From Pelodera strongyloides (lineage: Eukaryota; Nematoda; Chromadorea; Rhabditida; Rhabditidae), in the NCBI GenBank assembly GCA_036852015.1, contig JAANDG010000651.1, positions 1 through 64,000 on the forward strand: a DNA stretch of 64,000 bases, written 5' to 3'. The notes beneath the pieces are model-generated. The model ran no database searches. It worked only from the letters and a program-made list of their open reading frames with translations, and was not told where the DNA came from. The stretch's first letter is position 1; each line of letters starts with the position of its first letter. The translations under genes and the position numbers were made by a program. Below are positions 1 to 11,643 of the stretch, piece by piece.

Positions 1-3000
1 GCAGACATGTTGTGGATGGAGATCCAGTTCTTGCCCATCAACTATATCAGTGATGAATGTAAGTTACCTATGATAAGTCAGGTTTCGGTATCTGCGATAA
101 CTCACTATCACAGACTTACCGACAAAAGCGTTTTGTTTTCTCGCCATTTATCTCTACATGAATGTTTTATACTTGTGAACACCTAAAAACGCTGTATATT
201 TAATAATTGACGTTATTTAACTAACAACAAGTTCAGTAGAGTTGTATAGACCACAATTTAAAATATATATATATATATATATATATGTACCAAAGGATGT
301 ACCAAAGGAAATGTCTATGCATTGTATTTATTGCCTACATTAAAATAGCAATCGCCTCTTTTTGCGGGGATGCTGCGGTTCCTTTCAGTTTTGAGGTAGG
401 ATAATTTGTATTTTAAAATATGTAGTAGAGTAGACTAATAAGGACACAATAAGATGCTAACGAGCCATTCGAAGAGATATAGTGGCCGCAGGATTGGAAG
501 AATTCTAGCAAAAAAACAGTATCAGGAATATACTATATTCTAGTATCGCCTCATGTTTTATTGATGTGCAAACTGTTGTATGTAGCATAGATGCCTTTGT
601 AGGCCCTGTCGTCCGGTTACCCAGTGCTAGGATGCGCTAGAACCAACTGTTTGGGCTGGCGTTCAAACGGAGCATTGGAACAAGATTCCGCTAGGTTCTA
701 TAGGTAAATTCAAACTTTGCTTTTGTGACCGAAAAATTAGGGTAATTAGGGTAAAAATTAAGGTGGAAATTAGGGTAATTGGTTTGCGGTTACCGTACGT
801 CCAGCAAAATCATAAGTTTTGAATAAAACCAATTTCTATTCTCAGATCAGACAACCGTGTCGATGGCTACATGAGGAGAGATACACTAGCAAGTTATCAG
901 AAAATCTCTACATGTGTAGACGAATTTGAAGAAATATCATGCTCGAAGAATCATTGGGTTGGCGGAATTGCACCGATCAATAATCTCACAGAAGAAAGGT
1001 TGAGAAATCATTTAGTCGAATATTTTTAGTCGATTGTTCTGAGTTGTGAACATAACTCAGCTGGCCATCATGATTTTGCAATTAGCCAAGTATATGAGTG
1101 CACAGCAACAAAAATGCATGTAATGCCGTTATTCACCACTCCGATGGGCCATATTCACCACTCCGATTCCCTCGGGGAAATTGTCCCTGGGGACAGAAAA
1201 TAGCATTCTAATGTGAGACACGCAGAGAAAAAGACGGGGAATTCCCCATGGAGATTTGAGTGGTGAATATGGCCTCTGAACTCTGTTCGCAGAGTTCAGA
1301 AAGTTCGGGCGCATATCATAGTCAGACAATGAATGTTTTCCAGACAAATGACTTCTTTAGAATAAGACTTCGTTGTTGTGCTTACGATCCAGTGTTTCCG
1401 TCGACCGATAGAGGAATTGCTTTTGTTAATCCGGGACAGATAGTAATTGGCGGCGAAGTTGTCGACTCTGATACAGGGCACAACTACTTTGACTACATTG
1501 CTAATGTGGAAAAAATTGACCAAAAGAAGAAGGGAACGTAAGTCTAGGAAATTGATAGATTGGAGATTGTGAGCTTTTATGGAAACTACAGTTTCTAAGA
1601 TGACTATAAAATAAATAAATAAATATCGATAATTTTTTTATTATGCGAATTGCAAAACCGCAAAAAAATATGTACCTTTTTTCAACATGTTATGCACATT
1701 GCAAAACCTTAGTCTTCTCCTTTTTTAATTCAACGACAAATATTTATTCAATGATATATTTAGTCACAGACGGTTATGGTGTTGAAGTATCAGTTGAAGT
1801 ACGGCCATTTTTGGAAGCAAATGATATTTTTAGTGTTAGCTACCGAGTGGCTATCCGTCGAATGCGCTGCACAAGAGAAGACAACCCACTGGGAAAACCG
1901 CTAAAGAAAGAAGGTTTATCAGAAGAAGAGGTCGATGATCCGGTGCGTTACTCCTAACTAATATCTTGTAATTTTCAAAAGAGGCCAAAGAAAAATCCCC
2001 CCGCAATGTTCGTATTATGCAGTTGGCAAGAAACTTTTACATAACATTCAAGTAAAGTTCTACACAAGTTCCAATCCAGTAGTCTGTCTAGTATTATAAT
2101 TTTTATTACAAACTAAAATGTTTTGCAGGTCGTCGCTATAGATTTAAATGACAGGTTTGAAAAGTCATCACGAAATTTGCCGAAAGAGGCTCCGTTTGAG
2201 ACTGATCGATTGGAAATTGTGAGTTTTTATGCAAAGTACACATAAAATAAATAAACATCGATCATTCTTTTTTTATCTGCTCACGACAAACGTCTAGTTT
2301 CTCACATGGATATATTGTTTGATTACTATTTAAAAAGGCCAGTACGCCACTAATTATTAACAATACGCATAACGCATTCAGTTGGAGTTGGAGGGCGACA
2401 ACAGTGACAATATTATCAATGTGGAAGAACCCACTACTGAATATCGAACACAAATCGAATCCCCAGAATTTGACCAACGGGTCAATTCAACGATCAACAC
2501 CTCGCACGCTGTATCAAAAGAGAGGACAACAATCCACGCATATCCGATTCGAGCTATGGCACCAGATCAGGCCTCAAGGGACGCTTCCCAACCACTTGAC
2601 ATACCAAGCGATGCAACTTTCAATCAGCCTCCCAATGGATTCGATGAAAACCCATCGGAGTTTGAAGCTATTGGAGAGCCAATCGGAGAGGCTCCAGTCG
2701 CTAAGGTACCAGCGTTACCAATCGGTGAGGCTCCAGTCGCTAAGGTACCAGAGTTACCGCCAATAGAGAAAGACGAGAACGAAGCACTAAATGAGATCGA
2801 TAATCAAGTAAACGACGAAATGGTAAGCGTGGCACAGAGAAACTTGGACATTGCCCAAGAAAAAGGCCAGCAATACATGGCGAATGGAGAACTGAACACG
2901 GCGCAGCAGATGCAGACAAGTCTAGCGACTGAAACCACCAATTCACAACCAACCAACCAAGAAGACACCAGTTTTCTCAACGCATTCAACCCGTTCTTCG

Positions 3001-5204
3001 AACTAGCGCAAGGAGCAAACAACTTGACGGTATCTTTTTTTTTCACTTTTCAAGAGCGTCTTCCGTAATTCAAAGGGTTTCTCAATACCTTCAGGACTTA
3101 TAAATTGTTTTGCACCACGAGTCCTGCCGCTTAATTCCTCTATAATATAATGCATTGCTAGGCAGTTCTACATAATTTATAACACTCCTTTCAAGGCAAA
3201 CAATAACAAGCCTCTATATAATGACTAGTTTTTATTCAGAATGTGCAAATGGATGCAACACAAGGTGTGGCAAGCTCCGACGGATTTCCAGGTCTAGTGC
3301 CGAGTGGTTACTCTCATCCATCACCTTCAGTAGACAAGTACATTGTATCCGACCAAAATAATAATGTTTATATCGGAGAGCCAGTTGTAGCTTATCCCTC
3401 GCCTGGAGGATACGTATCCGACAACGGTGGCGGAAATAATTACCCCACTGGTGGTGGAGTGGGAAGCGGATGCAGTGGGCGTCAATGCCGAAGCGGCACT
3501 GGTTGCACTGGTGCAGGATGTGGAACTGCCAATGGATGCAAAGGAAATAACTGTGGTTGTGGATACCGTGGTGGTTTGTTACCTAAGATATTGTAGGATG
3601 CGTATATGTATTTGGGATAGGCACGCGCTAGCGCGGCCTAGCATTTCTCACTTTTTAAATCATGTTCTTGTTATGTGGGCGAAATCACTATTTGCTCTGT
3701 TAACCAATTCGAATATGTTTGTTTTGGGTTTTAGTTTTAGTAACGCCTCACTACGCTAGGAGGCATGTGAGACAGTGAGACCGCCCTCCGACGGGTCAGT
3801 TTAATTTAAATCAACTTGTCGAGCTTCATTTTTCAGGAAACTGTTGTAGTCAAGGATGTGGGAGAATTTGCTGTGCTGCACGAAATCGGGGAAGAAGCTA
3901 CTACTACTACGGTGGTGCTCCTAGCGCTGCTGGTGGTGGTGGTGGTGGTGGTGGTGGTGGTGCATTCTATTGCTTTTCTGCCGATACCAAAGTACGGACT
4001 ATTGAAGGCACGGAAAAGAAAATGATTTACTTGAAGACGGGCGACTGGGTTCAAAGTCTCGGAGAAAGTGGAGAAGTGGAATATACACCGGTGACATCAT
4101 GGCTGCACAGAGTTCCACATCAGAAGGCGGCTTTCATCAACATTCTACTAGAGGTATTTCACTTTAAAGTGAGAGGCCCACGAGAAAAAAGTTTTCCTCA
4201 ATTTACTTGCACAGAATTTCCGGAATCTCAGAAATATTACTGCGAAAACCGCATCTCTTTGAATCTAGAACTCGCAGATATATTCTATGCTAAACGGTTC
4301 GGCCAGGCACCGTAGTCTGAAACATTGTTTGCTCTTTTATGGTATTACAGTATTGGAAACGCTTTGTTATAATGGTAGTAATGTTCTTCATTGGTTTACC
4401 AATTACTAATGTTCTTCAAGCAAATAGATGCGGTTTTCACAGAAATATTTCTGACATTACGGACATTCTGTGCAAGTAAATTTAGGAAAACTTTTTTTCT
4501 CGTGGGCCTCTCGCTTTAATGTATATGTGCAAACATCCGGTGCGTAACTATAGGATTCAGCTGTGCAGGAGCAACTTTTTGTCAGTTTGACATCCTGATT
4601 TTGTATGAGGACAAGATTTTAATAATAGTACAAAGTGTGGCAAGCATCAAGTATTCCAAAGTAATTTCAGGACTTCTCAACTTTAAGCATCACACCGGAG
4701 CATTATATCTATGTGGCGAATTGCGTCTCTAGTAATATCATTCCTGACAAACCCGTTTATGCAGGGGATATTAGCCGAGGCGATTGTTTAGTTAGGGTCA
4801 CTAAGGTGAGTATGTTTTGCTTTAGCAACCTAATTGTAAGGTTTAGCCCAACCCGAGTATATTATGTAATTGCATATCATAACGGAACATTATGACGCTA
4901 AATATGTAAATTTCAGTCCGGAGCCGTGCAGAAGCGCAAGGTACTTCAATTGAAGCGTATTGGTGGAAGAGGTGTCTACGCTCCTTTGACCAGCTCTGGA
5001 ACTATTATTGTAAATGGCGTCCATGCTTCATGTTACAGTGTTGTCCGACCGAAGGAACTCCTTGCAAATGGAATTCAATATTTAAAAGATCTTTTATCAT
5101 TTTGGAATTGCGACGATGATTCTATCGTAAAAAACCCACCAAGTGGCTTCAAATTCTTCCTCCAATTAATTGAGCTAGTTATTCCAACATCTATTGGGTT
5201 TTGA
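1..5204 (+). CDS. Hedgehog-related protein with C-terminal Hint/Hog domain (quahog-like), 5' end outside window
   Basis: Secreted nematode hedgehog-family protein. Exons I can support: 1-49 (weak donor), 846-998, 1322-1537, about 1764-1942, 2129-2218, 2382-3029, 3240-3573, 3837-4153, 4671-4805 and 4917-5204. The N-terminal part contains paired Cys (RLRCCAYDP), followed by a long acidic, Ser/Thr/Pro-rich stretch with two GEAPVAKVP repeats, a Gly/Cys-rich stretch (CSGRQC, GCTGAGC, NNCGCG), and a run of ten or so Gly. The Hint domain starts at CFSADTKV, continues with LKTGDWV, YTPVTSWLHR and LSITPEHYIYV, and ends near VHASCYSVV, matching the Hint Cys, the T-x-x-H block and the ASCY block of hedgehogs. 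In the family, Hint cleaves before its first Cys, releasing the N-terminal part. No Wart or Ground signature was recognised, so quahog is the best guess by elimination. The junction 1537/1764 does not keep phase; a microexon may be missing. Confidence 0.85.
1131..1276. repeat. Short palindromic MITE-like element, family D copy 1
   Basis: The left end (TATTCACCACTCCGA, CCTCGGGGAAATTGTCCC) and right end (GGGGAATTCCCCATGG, GAGTGGTGAATATGG) are inverted. A second copy with the same ends lies at 57781-57904. This copy sits in an intron of the hedgehog-related gene just upstream of the 1322 exon, so reading frames through it (for example from 1260) are partly element-derived. Confidence 0.75.
4164..4518. 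repeat. Inverted-repeat element, family C copy 1 (intronic)
   Basis: Ends are complementary: AGAGGCCCACGAGAAAAAAG at the left and CTTTTTTTCTCGTGGGCCTC at the right. Internal blocks (TACTTGCACAGAAT, GAAATATTACTG) are also mirrored. It lies in the intron between the two Hint-encoding exons (4154-4670). A diverged copy is at 38126-38577. Confidence 0.8.
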
Positions 5205-5530
5205 AACCCATGTGCCGTCACCTACATTTTCAATGAGCCTGCGCCTGCCCCTTACTCAGTATCAGTAGGATATTTATATCCTAATACATAATTGAATCAA
5301 GCGCGTGCAAGGATACTGTATTAAATTAGACAATGAAACAGCAATATGTTGATCTCAAAAGTAATAATTTTCAATCGTATTTTTTAACTACACTGTCGAG
5401 AATTTTGTGTGCGATTTTTTTCCTATAACTAACTAAATCGTTGAATGACCATTTTTTCTAAGCTCTTACTTGTATTTTATCCTTCATTAAATGCAAGGCA
5501 ATCACACAAATAAATATTCAACAGTATTTA
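5205..5530 (+). terminator. 3' UTR and candidate poly(A) signal of the hedgehog-related gene
   Basis: A canonical AATAAA lies near 5509, about 300 nt after the stop at 5204, in AT-rich sequence with no open coding. The 7B2 gene ends on the opposite strand at 5745, so the two genes are tail-to-tail. Confidence 0.4.
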
Positions 5531-5744
5531 TTTACACCTCTCCTTTTTTAATGGAAATATGGCGAATATTCATATAAATAGTAGACATTTCAAAAAAACT
5601 CGAGTCAAGCTCACACCGGGTCTCATTGTCAGCAAAGCAATACACAATATAGAATATAGATTACGGGCCACCTACAGGGAAGATTTTTGTATAGAACTAT
5701 TACATTTACTCGATTTATCATTGTAGATTTGGGACCGGGAAATT

Positions 5745-8700
5745 TCACAATTTTCTGCCGTCCTTCTTTTGAACAGTGCGCAGAGGTTCGCCCTGAAGAG
5801 TGACTTTAGAAAGCCGTCTGAAATTTTGAATCTTACGTAACTTACTCTAACAATCTTAGTTTTAAGAGGTCGGGGATCAGGGTCCTGCATTTTATGCCAC
5901 TTTATGTTGGACCAAATTCCGGATTCTCGTTGACTAACAACAAGCTTTTCAGTATGCTTCTAAATAGCGTAAGAGCCTTGAAATGCTGTTATACTGTATT
6001 TCTAGCCTCAAATACATACCTGCAGGTACGGGTTAACCTTATGCGGCTCCACTGAGCGCTTGCGACGTCGTGGCTCCTAAAAACAAAGTAAAGGTGTAAA
6101 ATGCTTTAAAAACCATTTGAAATTTAGAGAAAAAATTGTAAGCTCTCATTTTTTGCCTATCATCTATGAACTATGTACAAAGTAAAAGATGAGCTGAAAA
6201 TGGTTTATTCTAATGACCATTTGTCTTTGGCTCATAAATCAATCGATCAACACTTCATTTGTTATGTATTTACATTCAGTATTTCCTGGTGGCAACTCTT
6301 CGCAAAGATGTTTATACACTGTATGTATCATGTAGTTCATTGCGTCACTTTAAAACAGTATTGTACCTACTTTGGGAAACTTGCATATGATGCGCATATC
6401 CTATTTATGCGCTGGAAATTGTTGGTGCCCGTCCGAAGCTTCCGGCACCAAATTTACATAGGGTATGCGTTTCTTATGCAAAAATCAGGCGCAATACCGC
6501 TTTAAATTCAATTATCTTATTGATTACCTCATTGATACTCTCGTGGAACTTCTTTGCGATCATTGTCTTATGGAGGCCTGATTCATCCAAAAGCTGTTGA
6601 AGTGATGCGCCCATCTCACCTGCTTGCTTTGTTGCGCAACTAAAATTAAAAGTCATAATCCGGCAAAACGTCTTCTTTGGTCATCAGCCAACTTGTCAAT
6701 CAGCATCCGTATTTTTCTGACTAAACTGCGAAGTTTGAGGTTTCAAGTTTGAAGTTTAAAGCACTTGTGTAGGTTGAACATGGTTTGTGTTAAAAGCATT
6801 CACACTAAATTAAGATTTAAAATGATTCAGTCCCTTAAAAATCCCTTTATAAAAACGATTTTCCGGTTGAATAAGAGACTGAGAACGAGAACTGTAGAAA
6901 CCTACTTGAACATATGCTCCTGATCACAAATACACTGTTGCTGAGCCTGGTACTCGCGAGAGAACTCGGCCGTGTTATCAAACTCCTCGAGACATCTAAA
7001 ACTGGTGAGTACAAAGCGAAGTTTGTGTCTAGAATGCATGGTTTCCTATGCATAATTGCTCAATTTTGGCGTAATTAATAAATTTATAGCTTTGTTTACT
7101 GCACCAAGGACAAACTTTGAGCACTTGAATATGTAAAGGGGCGCGCTCCAAGCGTAAAAGATCTATTACTATTAATTTGTATTAAAGGGTGACGCCCACC
7201 GACATAAACCTATAAATCCTCCCAAGGGCTGACTACGATACCTATAATAATAAAGCGCACCGGAAACACTTCAACGGGGTAAGTGAATGTTATTTATTTT
7301 GTATATATTGTAATAAACACCCTTTCTATGAATTATGATCAAATAATAAATATAGGTTTATATCGGTGGGCCTGACCCTTTAATGCGAAATTTGTCCTGG
7401 CCGGCCTTCTGACGGCTACTTTTACGCAAAAGTGTACGGTAAGTAATTCAGAACCATAAAATAACCAATTCTCACCCATCAACTGACGAGAATCCAACGG
7501 GGCAAGGATTTGGCGGTTCACAATATGAAGGTAGAACATTGTCAGACTTTACCTGAATACATTTTTATTTAATTCTACGTTTTACGCTGTACTTCAAAGT
7601 AGGTAAGTGTCCTGAAATGCGGAAAGAGAAGGATTTCAGGGGGCACATTGGAAGTGAAAACCACATTCCGACTCCGAAAACTCACAAGAGTTTATCAACC
7701 AGACGACACGAAATTCACGTATCTACCCAAATAAGCAGTGGTTACAAAAACTTGCGCAACCGCCAAATTTTAATTTTACGTAATTTGTTGGCATACAAGA
7801 TAATGTACAAAACAAATCTTGTCTATGGCGAAACAGTCTCATTTTTGGGTTGATTCTCTGGGGCGCTATTACTCATTTTTAATCAAGAAAAACCTCAAGG
7901 TTATCGTTTCATGATGCACACTTAAATGTGGCAATAAATTATTAATATTATTACTAAATCTTACATCTTCTCTCTGTTTGAAGTCTTCATTTTCCTTCAA
8001 TTGCTGGACTCCCTCGCCGGCTCCACCTGAAATGCCAGTAGATGTTATTTATTCAAAAAAATAATCTGCAAATGACATATATCATTAAAAACCACCTTCG
8101 TCCCCCAGAACTTGCTCTCGGAACCAAGTCACTACGGTATAATCCATTATAATTAGCACATCATTTTGTCTCGAATAATGGTCTCAAATAATTAGCATAC
8201 CACACATATATCAGTCTCAAACAATTAGCATACCACTCAAATAATTAGCATACCACTCATATATCAGTCTCAAACAATTAGCATACCACTCATATATCAG
8301 TCTCGAAAAATTAGCATATGCCAATTAACATACCAGTCATATACTTGTCTCCAAAGGCAATTGGTCCCGGCAGGTTCTCGGCATCGCGGCTCATCAAATC
8401 AATAAAGTCTCCAGACGGAATGAAGTCACTGGGAAATTCGCCTCCCTAAATTAAAAGGGGAGTTACGGGCTGATGGTGACCGTTATGAATGGCGATTTAT
8501 GAGAAAATAAACTTTTTGTGTATCCACGTGGAAAAAAAAATCAAATGCCCGCGTGCCTGGTAAGGCCTCTTCCTCACTATCGTATTATGGAGTATCTGAA
8601 AAAAAGATCAACAAAATGCATGCAAATTTTAAGACAGTTTAACACTCTATCATCTTATAACCAGACGGCTATCGGCTATCGCCGCCTGTGGCGACTTTCC

Positions 8701-9157
8701 AAAACTGCACAGGCGATATTTCACTTCAAAGCCTCACAAAAATGGGCATACTTATATGAAACGTATTGCCTATGGTTAAGATACGGAGACTAATTTTCCT
8801 TATTTTGGCGTTGCGAAAAGTTGGACTGCTTAAACCCCTTGAAACGTATTATGGATTTCGTTTCCGACATTGTGACAAAAAATCGTATTTCTCCTTTATA
8901 TAATAAGATAATATCAAGTGATTTAAAAAACGTTGAAAGGAAGAACGAAAAGAATGTGTACGGCAACAGCTCGAGTGACACGTGCTTAGATAAGGTAATA
9001 CGTTAATTTTCTTTACGAGCCAGAGCCAGGGCAACAAGTCTTCGACCATACATATACTTGCTCTGAGAAAAATGTAACCAAAGTAATAACTTACCGAATT
9101 GAGGTCAAGTGCCGATATGGCACTGATTAATACTGTAGAAATGAGCAGCCACATCAT
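5745..9157 (-). CDS. sbt-1: Neuroendocrine protein 7B2 (secretogranin V), chaperone and inhibitor of proprotein convertase 2
   Basis: Exons in transcript order: 9157-9095, 8445-8345, 8169-8096, 8026-7965, 7552-7476, 6995-6906, 6639-6528, 6076-6020, 5792-5745; all phases agree, giving 227 aa, close to the family length. Residues 1-17 form a signal peptide (MMWLLISTVLISAISA). Family landmarks are ENLPGPIAFGD, SYCEPPNPCPVGFS, FSREYQAQQQCICDQEHMF, the basic furin site RRRKR (about 196-200), then VNPYLQ joined to GEPLRTVQKK. The last two segments correspond to the VNPYLQGQ...KK core of the C-terminal inhibitory peptide. In the family, 7B2 binds proPC2 in the ER and its CT peptide inhibits PC2 until cleaved. 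A 39-nt candidate cassette exon lies at 5884-5846. The third exon acceptor (after position 8170) is the least certain. The gene symbol is the C. elegans ortholog name. Confidence 0.93.
5846..5884 (-). other. Candidate 39-nt cassette exon of 7B2
   Basis: On the minus strand this stretch is preceded by ATGCAG and followed by GTAAGT. It is open in phase 0 and encodes DPDPRPLKTKIVR. It falls exactly between the exon ending VNPYLQ and the exon starting GEPLRTVQKK, and either inclusion or skipping keeps frame. The downstream intron would be 53 nt. Whether it is used cannot be told from sequence. Confidence 0.5.
7193..7382. repeat. Inverted-repeat element in 7B2 intron (ends like family B)
   Basis: Left end AAAGGGTGACGCCCACCGA with ATAAACCTATA is inverted at the right as TATAGGTTTATATCGGTGGG...CCTGACCCTTT. 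The outer ends resemble family B (AAAGGGTCAGGCCCA). It lies wholly within the intron 6996-7475. Confidence 0.6.
8174..8344. repeat. Short imperfect tandem repeat in 7B2 intron
   Basis: The units are variants of CAGTCTCAAACAATTAGCAT followed by ACCACTCATATAT, about 33 nt, in roughly five full or partial copies. The array immediately abuts the acceptor side of the 8096-8169 exon. The exon-proximal sequence (TTGTCTCGAATAATG, TAATTAGCAC) resembles the repeat unit. Confidence 0.7.
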
Positions 9158-9329
9158 TGTGATGGCTGCGAGTGAGGTTCAAATGGGGGCTTCGTGGATG
9201 TCCTGGGTCCTTGCAGCTGAGGGTGGATGGGCCCTCTAGGGCCAATCGATAAGCACCCGCGGGCATATTCCGGAACAGGGGCCCCTCTTTTCTGTTCCTC
9301 TCTATCTTTCTCGCTCTTTCTCTTTCTCT

Positions 9330-9370
<41 letters not shown>

Positions 9371-10314
9371 GCTGTTTCTCTCTCTTTCTATTTCCTTTTC
9401 AATAAACACGAAGAGACGTTCATTAGATTCAAAAGGAGGGGAACATCGCGTCACGAATTTAGGCATATCGGATGGCACTATGAAAAGTCGTCTTTATGGA
9501 AAACCGAGAGAAATTGAACAATTATGACAACCAAGATTTAAGATATTCAAACGTTAGAATGATAGGGCACACTCTAATGTTATGCATTCCTTAGTGCCCT
9601 AGACGTGCACCTGGCAAGAGCGCTGGAACTGGTTGAGTCTGAAAAAAAGTTAACGCGGCGCAAGGTCTGCGCACTTTTTGTCCACGCCACGTAGCATCAA
9701 ATCCCTCACGGCGCGCCACCACTTTGAATGGCCCCTCTTCAATTGAAGCAATGGCTAATACTTTCGGATCCCTGTTAGAAATCGGCAATAATTCCGATAA
9801 AATAATTGTCTCCAAACTGTTTCTCACTGGTTACGAGTTAAAAGTGGCAAAGCCCAAAGTCCGGACACTGTAAAGTTCAAATCTTATAATTTAAAATTTA
9901 ACAGCATACGTTCAAAGAACCAAGAACAGCTCTTCGAACTTTCTATCTACTGTGTTCATGTTCAAGCTCTAATTTAGCAAATATGTTCCGTATCTATCAC
10001 GTGACTGATCATGTCTCTCAACGTACAGACGTGTTTTGTTTGCATCACAGTCTTAGCCCTTTATTTGGCGTATGCGTTTTCCAAACCGATCTACGTTCTA
10101 TCTCAAAATGGGCGGTCCACCAGCCTTGATCAAAAGATTATCTGAAATGTATATAAGGCCAACACGAGAACTAGTACTTATTCTTCAAACTTATTTCTAT
10201 TACTATCTGGACGCCCGGTGAGCAACGTTGAATCGAATTATTCAAGAAGATCCTGAGGAAATATTTATTATTATTATTATTATTATTATTTATTTATTTT
10301 CCACTTGCACGAAG
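9158..10314. other. Intergenic, upstream of 7B2; CT-rich microsatellite and TATA-like box
   Basis: A pyrimidine-rich microsatellite (CTCTTT then CT repeats) spans about 9297-9395, upstream of the 7B2 start. A TATATAAG motif lies at 10150-10157, about 165 nt before the ATG of the small plus-strand gene, and an ATT microsatellite lies at 10264-10292. An open stretch on the minus strand at 9591-9827 has no family match that I recognise. I see no convincing gene here. Confidence 0.4.
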
Positions 10315-11364
10315 ATGATCTTCGGCGTGGATTTTGATAACTTTCCCACTGATATTTACTCAACTGCTTCGTCATCAGAAGCAGCACCAACCCGTTTGTT
10401 ACGAAATGCGAATCCATCTGCACCATATGACAACTTATTAATTCGTGGCTTACATCGCTGCACCGAAAGTGAGATTTTCCACTTTTTAGCTTGTAAGATT
10501 ACTAGCGTTTTTACATGACAATATACACATTTGCTACTCTGGCTGGAAAAAGGGACGTTCACATAGTATTGTAATAACTAACGCTTTCTATGGATAGAAA
10601 GTTTGTACATATGTATCTAACGACGTCTCTACCAGCGACACGCCAAAGTAACACCCAAATACTTTTCTCGCTGTGAAAGCTTTAAATAGCATATAATCAA
10701 TCATTGCAGAGTTGGAATCAACATTTATCAATTCGTCACCAATCTTTGTATTTTCTTCTACGCGGGAACCTCTCTCTCAAACACAAACCTCTGGAATACT
10801 TTCTCTCTCAGGGAGAAAGCACGCGCGCATATCAAGTCATATCAAATCAGGCGGATCAGTTATGAGCTTGTTTCGGACGACGTCATTGACAGTTGTGGAA
10901 CAGACGGCAAAATATATGTCACGATTTGTGAATTTGCATAAGCGAAAATCCCTTGTATGCAAAAATTACCATTGGAATTCCCTTCTGATGGCGAGGGCGC
11001 ATTCGAGATGAACATTTTCCTACCTTTTCCGGAAAAGAAAAAGAAAACTTTTGGTTCGAGATGGTCGACCAGAAAAGTTTGCCACGCATACACATGCAAA
11101 TTATCGATTGATTTTAGTTTCAATTACGGTACATTTGCATATTCGACAATTATTTTGCATGTATTATTTTTTTTTCTCGGTGTCCATCTCGGACCACTTT
11201 TTTTCTTTTCTTTTCCGGAAAATGTCCCTCTCGAATGCGCCCTCATATGCAACGAGAGTCAACTTAAACTTTGCGATCTTATGCAATTATTCATTAGTAT
11301 TGTGGATTCTTTTTTCCCCGTCCTAACCTTTCCAACCGATAAATATTTCTAGCGAGTCGAGTGA
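10315..11364 (+). CDS. Small protein of unknown function, 136 aa, three exons
   Basis: I do not recognise this product. Exons 10315-10468, 10710-10954 and 11353-11364 join in phase with GT/AG ends; the acceptors are ATTGCAG and TTCTAG. The predicted protein starts MIFGVDFDNFPTDIYSTASS, is rich in Ser, Thr, Arg and Lys, has a single Cys in LHRCTE, and lacks obvious signal peptide or membrane segments. The last exon adds only Arg-Val-Glu before TGA, with AATAAA about 25 nt later. A TATATAAG box lies at 10150. The second intron carries an inverted-repeat element (10988-11257). Alternatively these are unrelated open stretches. Support comes from the phase agreement across two junctions and an intact 243-nt middle exon. 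Confidence 0.4.
10988..11257. repeat. Inverted-repeat MITE-like element with GGGCGCATTCGAGA ends
   Basis: GAGGGCGCATTCGAGATGAA at the left is mirrored by CTCTCGAATGCGCCCTC at the right, with CCTTTTCCGGAAAAG and CTTTTCCGGAAAATG as inner matches. The GGGCGC terminus resembles the larger element at 21131-21405. It lies in the second intron of the small gene. Confidence 0.7.
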
Positions 11365-11643
11365 CTGGCTAAATTTATAACTTCTTATAAATAAATTAAA
11401 ACATTACACTTGAATCTCACAAACCTGAATGGAAATAGATCTCCGTAAACCGTCGTTCTTACGCTTTTACCCCATCTCTTTCATCCTTTCAAGTTCCTGA
11501 TTTAATATTTTGTAAAAGAATGATTTCGAGATAAAAATAAAATATTTCTTTAATGTTTATAAGTAATATTTAATATTTGTTATTAGATAATCGATAGTTG
11601 GGCGCGAACAGATGATATAAGAAGGTTTCCAGTCATCATTCTA

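Noticed and set aside
1260..1343. Using the ATG/GTG near 1260-1332 as the start of the hedgehog-related gene
   Set aside because: That stretch overlaps the end of a MITE, and upstream Cys-bearing coding exons join in phase at 1322, so the gene begins earlier.
9000..9060. Extra 44-nt exon of 7B2 between the first and second exons
   Set aside because: It has AG and GT ends on the minus strand but its length would break the phase between the two supported exons.
9591..9827. Minus-strand open frame of 78 aa
   Set aside because: No signal, domain or splice partners; GC-rich composition suggests repeat-derived sequence rather than a gene.
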